Shown piece by piece: positions 54,944-64,000 of a stretch of 64,000 nucleotides of DNA. The notes below the pieces were generated by a model. It ran no database searches and was not told where the DNA came from. It saw only the letters and a program-made list of their open reading frames with translations. The translations under genes and the position numbers were made by a program. Where the stretch lies: NCBI GenBank assembly GCA_022432975.1, contig CM039509.1, positions 20,181,432 through 20,245,431 on the forward strand. Direction: 5' to 3'. The number at the start of each line of letters is the position of its first letter. Positions within the stretch are counted from its first letter, which is position 1. The stretch comes from Begonia masoniana (Eukaryota; Streptophyta; Magnoliopsida; Cucurbitales; Begoniaceae).

Positions 54944-57900
54944 TTCTACCCTCCTTATTTAGAATTTTGTCCACAAAATTAACTATACCTTATAGTCCTT
55001 GATATTTATGTTCCTTGTCATGCGACATTTACTTCGATTATCATCTGTACTTACGGTCTCTCTTCGTGGCTCCAAACCAAAACTCATTACTATACTTTCC
55101 AACATCGGCCCCAAATTCGTATTTCTTACTTTCGATTTGATTGCACACGTCCTTACTCATGTATTGAGCATAATCCAATTTTTCAAATCTCAATTAATTA
55201 ACCCGACAACATATTTGTCACTTAACACTTGCGCCTGTACCAACTTTCGACTTTCACTTAATCCCTCACAGATTAAATCTCTTAATAATACTACTTCAAA
55301 ATTCACTCTTTATCGACTTCTTTCTTCCGCTGTCCCATTCGGACAGAGTTATACCTAAGCTTCCTAATGCCAGTCAAATTGAATGACTACAATTTCATCC
55401 AATTTCTGGGCTGCAACCCATACCTCAACGCAATTTCCTCGACCCTGTTCACAGTTGGAATGCACACCCACCGAATTTCTACATTAACTTCCTAATTGTA
55501 GTCCTCACTTTCAGTTTACACATCGACTCTTACCAAACCTCTAAATCTTAACCAAAACGATATCCAACCCGAGCACGTGTTGGTTTGCATTTAGTCACCC
55601 AAAATATTAAACTAACATTAGACTCTCTCTCGCTTATTAATTAGTTTCCACTAAAGACGGTCTCTTATCCTCAATCCTTGAAATAACTTCAACTTCCCAA
55701 CATCATTTGGGTCGATCATCCTTCAAGGACTCCCAAACAACACCCATGTTGAAATTTAACTCCTCTATTTTCTTTAACTCTTCGAATTGAGTTCCGTTAG
55801 TTTCTAACTATCTGAGTTCACGTTTCTCTAGTACTGCCCCCGTATAACTTTGTCGTCTGTAGAATTCAAATCGTACACCTCTTCAGGCACCTAGCAGGTC
55901 CTAACAAAATTCTCAACAAATTTTGTGTTGATACACTTCACAACTATGTCATCAGAACACTTCCTGGTCTTGATGAGTCCAACCGGAAGCTAAGGTCGCT
56001 AACCACTCCGGATCTTTGTCCCCTTGTAGCGAAGATCCTATAAACATCACTTCTCACTCTGCACTACTTTAATGAGGTCTATTGCTAAGTCCTTAATTAA
56101 CTTTCTCTTTACTATATACATTACACTCATTTGTTTAACTCAATTTCTTATTAACTCAAAGTACAATTGAATCCCAAGGTTTTGCCATAGATTCTCTCCA
56201 ACCATTTATTCTAACCTTATACCACCCACGTGTCTATTGGTCTCGATCTGACAACCATCAGTCTTTTGGAACCTTTTCTAACTTAATTTCACCCCAAGCC
56301 TACTTAAATGGGTTTATTACTCATCCTTATTCTTCCTATTCTTTAACTCGCAAACTTCACAAACCGTTCAGCACTAAACACCGAGCTAAGTTTCTAATCT
56401 TAACTCCTCATTGAATCCAACAATCCCCCGCACTTATCTCAAATGTCGCACGCGGACTCCTCTCGAGTACTCGATGATCTATATCCTTTTGTTCGCTCTA
56501 ATCAGGTTCTAAATATTTCACTTGGCTCCTTTACAATGACTCATTCAACCGTCCTTTTGTTTGCAAACTTGTTGTGGATAGGTGTACACCTTCGATTCTA
56601 ATCTCTTCAAATTCGCAAATCCAAGGATTCTATATTCCAAGGCGTGTCAGAAACACCTCATCATTAAGGTTCGCCCCTCTTAGTTTCTCGAATGCTATTA
56701 TCTCTATTTCTATACCAGAGGCAAGTCTCAGACTACGATCTTTAACTCAAACTGTATTTACTATAGGCCCGTCACTTAACTCTTATACCTCTAAACCAAA
56801 GAATTCAAAGTCTCTTACTTTCTAACATTATCAGTACTTGTTACTCGCCCTGATCAATCCACTATTTCTTCCATCCTCGCACACATTACACTAACCCCTA
56901 AAACACGACTTTTAACTTATGGTGTTAAACTCTTTCCTATTTAGTCTATGCATCTTGGTTTTACTCCGTATGCCTTGATCGAGCAACATCCAATACCCAA
57001 CGTGCATACTGCTGATCGATCGGCCTTATCTTCCCTAAGTCTTCTTCTATCCCTTGTCGGCCAAAGTCTTTTCGTGTATCGGTAATTGCTCCTTCTTAGT
57101 TCCTAGGCTTTTTGTTTCATGACCTCTATTCAGCACTACTTCTGCTATCACCGATTACCCTTAACTTTACTACGTCTCCCTCTTATAGTAACAATCGTCC
57201 TCAATTGGCCAGTCTTTTCAGACAATGCATATCTCCTGGAGGTCGGCCAAACTTTGTATCTCAAGTATTACCTTTCGTATAACTTTGACCCATTATTGTC
57301 TTGATTTTTGTTAATCTTCCCACTTCGAGTAAATAGCCTTATCTTCTTCCTGGATGTAGGTCAATACGAACACCCCTACATAACCGCGTCTTCAACCTTG
57401 AGTTGGTCCATCACCCCTTCAACAACCTACTTAAGCTAACTTTTGTGTGCCACCGATGTCTAGGTGCTCCAAATTTCCTGTAGATTTAGGTTATTTAAAT
57501 TCCTATTATATTTTTCTTATCTACTTGTACGCACTAACGATATCTTGACAATCTAGAACATTCTCCAGTAAGCCTTACATCTAAACTCCAAATTCCTCCT
57601 CTATTGGTTTCATTCTAAACTTTAGGGGTCTGTCAATTAAGGTCTAGTTCCCATTTATTTAAACCGCACATTCCATAAGTTGTACCTTTCTTATGGGACC
57701 TGGATTTTAAGCGCTCACTTCACATGGTTATACCGGGTCATGGGCTTTAACGCGTAACTCTATCCTTCTTTTATTCAAAGTCTACGTCATCCCCTCTCTA
57801 ATATTTATCAACGTCTCGGTTTCGACTTGATCCATCTATTTTCTTCATGGCATTGGCCAGTACGAACATGCTTAAGTCTTTTGTTCATAATTTAGCATTG

Positions 57901-58553
57901 ACCAATTACATTCTCTAACATTCCTCAGTAGAACCGATTCTCCTTCGAATATCGTTTTCATCTAATTATCTTTACCTCACTCTAATCTAAACTATACGAG
58001 TTCTTATTAGGTCGTATTATTATACTTGACAATTTAGGTATTCATTAGTAAGCTTTACATCGAATCTTTAACTCCCTCTTTAATTGACCACCTTCTAAAT
58101 CTGTGAGGGTTCGTCAACTAATGTCAAATTTCTATCTATTTAGCCCTTACATTCCGTAAGTTACGTCCTTCTAATAATAACTAACTCTAGTGTACCTCTT
58201 CTTGTGGTTGAGTCAGATTAATGCTTAACTCTCTGTCTATAAGTCCTTATGTCGTCCTGTATTTAATCTACCGTCTTCTCGTCGAAATTCTCCTAAGAGT
58301 CTTTCTTACTCAACTCCTATTATTCCCAACTTACTCCGATCTATCGTATCGTCTCGGTCGTCTCGATCATTCCCTCGACGTACCATATTTATAAATAACT
58401 CCTATAAAAAGTTAAAAGCAAACATCTCTAAGAAACTGAAATCAAATAAAGCTATAAACATACTTACAGTTGATGAAGATGTCCGCGTAGTGGCTGTGCA
58501 GTCGAGCAGTCTACAGAACCGATTTTAAAACCCGGGGGCTCTGATACCATAAC
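54944..58553 (-). other. E5 non-coding interior, purine tract and primer-binding site
   Basis: The interior is 3.6 kb without a significant reading frame. Read on the minus strand, a short ATGGTACGTCGAGGG-like start near 58387 resembles the first codons of the E1 gag. The sequence then passes straight into blocks that in E1 lie downstream of gag. Inside, 57530-57790 and 58025-58275 are diverged direct repeats of one another (TTGACAAT, AGTAAGCxTTACATC and CATTCCxTAAGTT blocks in the same order). Confidence 0.8.
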
Positions 58554-61500
58554 TGTCACGACCCTAATACTGTACCTTATTTACCCTTAAATTACCGTAC
58601 AAATTTTTCATTTTAAACTAAACCTAACTTTAAGCGAAATTAAGTTAGAATTGAATCTATATTTTAAACCATTTAAATACTTAAAACAATGCTCTGTATG
58701 CCCGAAGGCCTGTATATGAAATGCTCTGTATGCCCGAAGGCCTGTAAATGCAATGCTCTGTATGCCCGAAGGCCTGTATGCCCGAAGGCCTGTATGCCCG
58801 AAGGCCTGTATGCCCGAAGGCCTGTAAATGCAATGCTCTGTATGCCCGAAGGCCTGTATGCCCGAAGGCCTGTAAATGCAATGCTCTGTATGCCCGAAGG
58901 CCTGTATGCCCGAAGGCCTGTAAATGCAATGCTCTGTATGCCCGAAGGCCTGTATATGAAATGCTCTGTATGCCCGAAGGCCTGTAAATGCAATGCTCTG
59001 TATGCCCGAAGGCCTGTATGCCCGAAGGCCTGTAAATGCAATGCTCTGTATGCCCGAAGGCCTGTATGCCCGAAGGCCTGTATATGAAATGCTCTGTATG
59101 CCCGAAGGCCTGTATATGAAATGCTCTGTATGCCCGAAGGCCTGTATATGAAATGCTCTGTATGCCCGAAGGCCTGTATGCCCGAAGGCCTGTATGCCCG
59201 AAGGCCTGTATATGAAATGCTCTGTATGCCCGAAGGCCTGTATATGAAATGCTCTGTATGCCCGAAGGCCTGTATATGAAATGCTCTGTATGCCCGAAGG
59301 CCTGTAAATGCAATGCTCTGTATGCCCGAAGGCCTGTATATGAAATGCTCTGTATGCCCGAAGGCCTGTAAATGCAATGCTCTGTATGCCCGAAGGCCTG
59401 TATATGAAATGCTCTGTATGCCCGAAGGCCTGTAAATGCAATGCTCTGTATGCCCGAAGGCCTGTAAATGCAATGCTCTGTATGCCCGAAGGCCTGTAAA
59501 TGCAATGCTCTGTATGCCCGAAGGCCTGTATATGAAATGCTCTGTATGCCCGAAGGCCTGTATATGAAATGCTCTGTATGCCCGAAGGCCTGTAAATGCA
59601 ATGCTCTGTATGCCCGAAGGCCTGTATGCCCGAAGGCCTGTATGCCCGAAGGCCTGTATATGAAATGCTCTGTATGCCCGAAGGCCTGTATATGAAATGC
59701 TCTGTATGCCCGAAGGCCTGTATATGAAATGCTCTGTATGCCCGAAGGCCTGTATATGAAATGCTCTGTATGCCCGAAGGCCTGTATGCCCGAAGGCCTG
59801 TATGCCCGAAGGCCTGTATGCCCGAAGGCCTGTAAATGCAATGCTCTGTATGCCCGAAGGCCTGTAAATGCAATGCTCTGTATGCCCGAAGGCCTGTAAA
59901 TGCAATGCTCTGTATGCCCGAAGGCCTGTATATGAAATGCTCTGTATGCCCGAAGGCCTGTATGCCCGAAGGCCTGTAAATGCAATGCTCTGTATGCCCG
60001 AAGGCCTGTATATGAAATGCTCTGTATGCCCGAAGGCCTGTAAATGCAATGCTCTGTATGCCCGAAGGCCTGTATGCCCGAAGGCCTGTAAATGCAATGC
60101 TCTGTATGCCCGAAGGCCTGTAAATGCAATGCTCTGTATGCCCGAAGGCCTGTATATGAAATGCTCTGTATGCCCGAAGGCCTGTATGCCCGAAGGCCTG
60201 TATGCCCGAAGGCCTGTAAATGCAATGCTCTGTATGCCCGAAGGCCTGTAAATGCAATGCTCTGTATGCCCGAAGGCCTGTAAATGCAATGCTCTGTATG
60301 CCCGAAGGCCTGTAAATGCAATGCTCTGTATGCCCGAAGGCCTGTATATGAAATGCTCTGTATGCCCGAAGGCCTGTAAATGCAATGCTCTGTATGCCCG
60401 AAGGCCTGTATATGAAATGCTCTGTATGCCCGAAGGCCTGTAAATGCAATGCTCTGTATGCCCGAAGGCCTGTATGCCCGAAGGCCTGTATGCCCGAAGG
60501 CCTGTATATGAAATGCTCTGTATGCCCGAAGGCCTGTAAATGCAATGCTCTGTATGCCCGAAGGCCTGTAAATGCAATGCTCTGTATGCCCGAAGGCCTG
60601 TATATGAAATGCTCTGTATGCCCGAAGGCCTGTATATGAAATGCTCTGTATGCCCGAAGGCCTGTATATGAAATGCTCTGTATGCCCGAAGGCCTGTAAA
60701 TGCAATGCTCTGTATGCCCGAAGGCCTGTAAATGCAATGCTCTGTATGCCCGAAGGCCTGTAAATGCAATGCTCTGTATGCCCGAAGGCCTGTATGCCCG
60801 AAGGCCTGTAAATGCAATGCTCTGTATGCCCGAAGGCCTGTAAATGCAATGCTCTGTATGCCCGAAGGCCTGTATGCCCGAAGGCCTGTAAATGCAATGC
60901 TCTGTATGCCCGAAGGCCTGTATATGAAATGCTCTGTATGCCCGAAGGCCTGTAAATGCAATGCTCTGTATGCCCGAAGGCCTGTAAATGCAATGCTCTG
61001 TATGCCCGAAGGCCTGTATGCCCGAAGGCCTGTATGCCCGAAGGCCTGTAAATGCAATGCTCTGTATGCCCGAAGGCCTGTATGCCCGAAGGCCTGTATA
61101 TGAAATGCTCTGTATGCCCGAAGGCCTGTATGCCCGAAGGCCTGTATATGAAATGCTCTGTATGCCCGAAGGCCTGTATATGAAATGCTCTGTATGCCCG
61201 AAGGCCTGTAAATGCAATGCTCTGTATGCCCGAAGGCCTGTAAATGCAATGCTCTGTATGCCCGAAGGCCAGTATGCCCGAAGGCCTGTAAATGCAATGC
61301 TCTGTATGCCCGAAGGCTGTAAATGCAATGCTCTGTATGCCGAAGGCCTGTATGCCCGAAGGCCTGTAAATGCAATGCTCTGTATGCCCGAAGGCCTGTA
61401 TATGAAATGCTCTGTATGCCCGAAGGCCAGTATGCCCGAAGGCCAGTATGCCCGAAGGCCTGTATGCCCGAAGGCTGTAAATGCAATGCTCTGTATGCCG

Positions 61501-64000
61501 AAGGCCTGTATGCCCGAAGGCCAGTATGCCCGAAGGCCTGTAAATGCAATGCTCTGTATGCCCGAAGGCTGTATGCCCGAAGGCCTGTATATGAAATGCT
61601 CTGTATGCCCGAAGGCTGTATGCCCGAAGGCCTGTATATGAAATGCTCTGTATGCCCGAAGGCCAGTATGCCCGAAGGCTGTAAATGCAATGCTCTGTAT
61701 GCCCGAAGGCTGTAAATGCAATGCTCTGTATGCCGAAGGCCTGTAAATGCAATGCTCTGTATGCCGAAGGCCTGTATGCCCGAAGGCCTGTAAATGCATG
61801 CTCTGTATGCCGAAGGCCTGTAAATGCAATGCTCTGTATGCCCGAAGGCCAGTATGCCCGAAGGCCTGTATATGAAATGCTCTGTATGCCCGAAGGCCGT
61901 ATGCCCGAAGGCTGTAAATGCAATGCTCTGTATGCCCGAAGGCCTGTATATGAAATGCTCTGTATGCCGAAGGCCTGTATGCCCGAAGGCCTGTAATGCA
62001 ATGCTCTGTATGCCGAAGGCCTGTATATGAAATGCTCTGTATGCCGAAGGCCTGTATATGAAATGCTCTGTATGCCCGAAGGCCTGTATATGAAATGCTC
62101 TGTATGCACGAAGGCCTGTATATGAAATGCTCTGTATGCCCGAAGGCTGTAAATGCAATGCTCTGTATGCCCGAAGGCCTGTATATGAAATGCTCTGTAT
62201 GCCGAAGGCCTGTATGCCGAAGGCCTGTAAATGCAATGCTCTGTATGCCGAAGGCTGTATGCCCGAAGGCTGTAAATGCAATGCTCTGTATGCCGAAGGC
62301 CGTATGCCCGAAGGCCTGTAAATGCAATGCTCTGTATGCCCGAAGGCCTGTATATGAAATGCTCTGTATGCCCGAGGCCTGTAAATGCATGCTCTGTATG
62401 CCGAAGGCCTGTATATGAAATGCTCTGTATGCCCGAAGGCCTGTATGCCCGAAGGCCTGTAAATGCAATGCTCTGTATGCCCGAAGGCCTGTATATGAAA
62501 TGCTCTGTATGCCCGAAGGCCTGTAAATGCAATGCTCTGTATGCCGAAGGCCTGTATATGAAATGCTCTGTATGCCCGAAGGCCTGTATGCCGAAGGCCT
62601 GTAATGCAATGCTCTGTATGCCCGAAGGCCTGTAATGCAATGCTCTGTATGCCCGAAGGCTGTATGCCCGAAGGCCTGTAATGCAATGCTCTGTATGCCC
62701 GAAGGCCTGTATGCCCGAAGGCTGTATGCCCGAAGGCTGTATGCCCGAAGGCCTGTATGCCCGAAGGCCTGTATGCCCGAAGGCTCATGCTATGCTTTAC
62801 GTTATCTTTAAACCTCTGTGCGGAAATTCGTTTCATGCTTTTCTTTAAAATAAGTGATGCGTGAACAGTTCTCTATCATAAAGTAAACAAACAATAACAT
62901 GGACCATCAAAACTGTAAAAGCATAAACTATAAACTCCTAAAACCTAGCTACCCAAACCGAGCAAAACTAACTAAAGGCATCTCCAAAACTCCCGGACAC
63001 GTTCGAAGCACGGTGTAGGCCAATCGGCCAGAAAAGAATCACGAGAACTTACCTGTCTTCTGTAGCTCTTGCTCCGTCCACGAGCGTTGTTCACCTACGC
63101 AATTTTTATCAATTTGTCGTTAAAAACGAGCTTAAACAATAAAATGTCAAATTTAACAAAAACCTTAATTAAGGAATTTTCCTAAAATCTTCACCTAGCT
63201 AATCGAAGTATTTAGACAACGATTAACGCTCGATAGTTTAAATTACAATTAACGAGTTTTTCTAAAAACCCGAAAATTCTCAAATTTTAACATTTATCGC
63301 AATTCACTCTAACTCCGTCCAATATCGTCAATACGTCCTTTATATCAGTAATTACTATAACCTATTACCTTCGGACCTTAATTTGGGTTCGGTAAAAAAC
63401 CGACCCGAACTTCGAACGCGCGTAACTTTCGCATCGGTTATCGGAATCGAACGATTCCAGCGGCCACGTGCTCCTCTAATAACCTATTTTAATCTGCCAA
63501 AAGTAATTTTAAACAATCGACCGTTAGATAGGTCAATTGCAGCAAAACCCGAACTGCCCCAATCCGGGAAATTCCCCCATTTGATTTTTCATCAATTCAC
63601 GTCAATTTCTTCCAACCAATCACCACAATTAGCCTCATTAGCCTAAACTAATCGAAATCCCGAGGCACACACCGAAAACCGAAACCCCCAAATTTGGAGT
63701 TCACTGTTTTCGGCTCAAATTGAGCACACTAATGCTCGGCAACCATAGCCGGCGTTATGCTCGGCCATTTGACGCTAAGAACGGCCCAAAAGTGGCCGGA
63801 AACCAGAGCTCAATCGAGCTCTTCCCTCACGGCCAAAAACCGAGCAAGAAACAGGGGCGAAAAAAAACCGAACATACCGTGCGGTTCGCGCGTGGAGACA
63901 AGTCGGAACCCCGTCGCCGTCGTCTGGCCGGAGAACGGCGAGGATCGCCGGCGCTTCGTCGATCGTCGCCCGGCTTCATCGCCGATCCCCCTGTTCTTCG
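58554..64000 (-). repeat. E5 5' LTR, truncated by the window edge, array hugely expanded
   Basis: The first 134 bp match the 3' LTR start. About 590 bp present in the 3' LTR (52088-52675) are then missing, and the array follows directly. After the array (62786 onward) the sequence again matches 53226 onward, with many one-base differences in homopolymers. Confidence 0.93.
58688..62785 (-). repeat. 16-bp-module minisatellite in the E5 5' LTR (about 255 modules)
   Basis: Same A, B and C modules as in the 3' LTR over about 4.1 kb. Up to about 61260 nearly all copies are perfect. From about 61300 to 62780 many have one base missing (GCCGAAGG, AAGGCTG, GTAATGC), and one has CACGAAGG at 62107. Because no module contains a stop codon on the minus strand, all three minus frames stay open for more than 1,300 codons; these are not genes. 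Confidence 0.96.

Larger units (their letters stand above)
51941..64000 (-). mobile_element. E5: gag-less LARD-type LTR element, minus strand, right end outside window
   Basis: Two direct repeats starting TGTCACGACCCTAATACTGT (51941 and 58554) are its LTRs. In the element sense the 5' LTR is the right one (58554 onward) and the 3' LTR is 51941-54943. A primer site GTTATGGTATCAGAGCCCC lies at 58535-58553 and a purine tract TAAATAAGGAGGGTAGAA at 54944-54961, both on the minus strand. The 3.6-kb interior has no gag or pol. This combination fits a large retrotransposon derivative (LARD). It sits in the Tekay 3' LTR and is therefore younger than that element. Confidence 0.92.

Noticed and set aside
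58608..62836. Three overlapping minus-strand reading frames of more than 1,300 codons
   Set aside because: They are translations of the 16-bp modules in all three frames. No module contains a stop on that strand, so openness is automatic. The translations are the same few peptides repeated, and the array sits inside an LTR.

Overview
This is a retrotransposon-dense piece of a flowering-plant (eudicot-type) nuclear genome. I base that on a spliced nuclear gene for the chloroplast envelope protein TIC21/PIC1, a cinnamyl-alcohol-dehydrogenase fragment, a Sirevirus-type copia element, Tekay-type and other Ty3/gypsy elements, a Cassandra TRIM and a Mutator-like foldback element. The species cannot be named from the sequence. 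Only one intact cellular gene is visible (TIC21, minus strand, four exons, 36304-39007). A broken CAD copy lies next to it, tail to tail. Nearly everything else is mobile DNA.

Layout, left to right. (1) 1-7228: right part of element E1, a plus-strand gypsy element with an open gag, no pol and long, nearly identical LTRs. (2) 7229-18362 and 29673-30054: old, rearranged minus-strand gypsy DNA (element B and pieces of relatives). It is interrupted by two solo LTRs with perfect target duplications (11740-14120, TCTTC; 14906-17317, GGTCG) and by an 11.3-kb Sirevirus (18363-29667, CCCTT). (3) 30055-34130: decayed plus-strand gypsy copy, split by a 1.1-kb copia deletion derivative (32919-34039, TTATC). 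(4) 34131-41633: the gene island, with the CAD pseudogene, TIC21 and an 845-bp foldback Mutator-like element (40270-41114, 9-bp duplication TAATTATAA). (5) 41634-51940: a Tekay-type gypsy element with a 3.75-kb 5' LTR. Its RNase H is split by a Cassandra TRIM (48132-48980, AGTGG), and its 3' LTR is cut at 51940. (6) 51941-64000: minus-strand element E5, a gag-less LARD related to E1, running off the right edge.

The unifying oddity is that at least four LTR families carry tandem minisatellites inside their LTRs, each with a different unit: 24 bp in the Sirevirus, 69 bp with two TGACGTCA palindromes in the Tekay LTR, 16-bp modules in E5, and about 44 bp in E1. In two insertions the array length differs greatly between the two LTRs of the same element (about 0.3 versus 1.3 kb in the Sirevirus; about 0.55 versus 4.1 kb in E5), although the LTRs were identical when the element inserted. 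The E5 module would place a C(UUCG)G hairpin in the sense transcript at every repeat.

The elements also form a non-autonomous community. E1 has gag only. E5 has neither gag nor pol but shares the E1 non-coding interior. Cassandra has only LTRs, a primer site and a purine tract. The mini-copia keeps only an RNase H end. The Sirevirus and Tekay copies could have coded for proteins but carry stops and frameshifts, mostly of the C-to-T/G-to-A type. All coordinates and similarities were read by eye; no alignment or database search was run.
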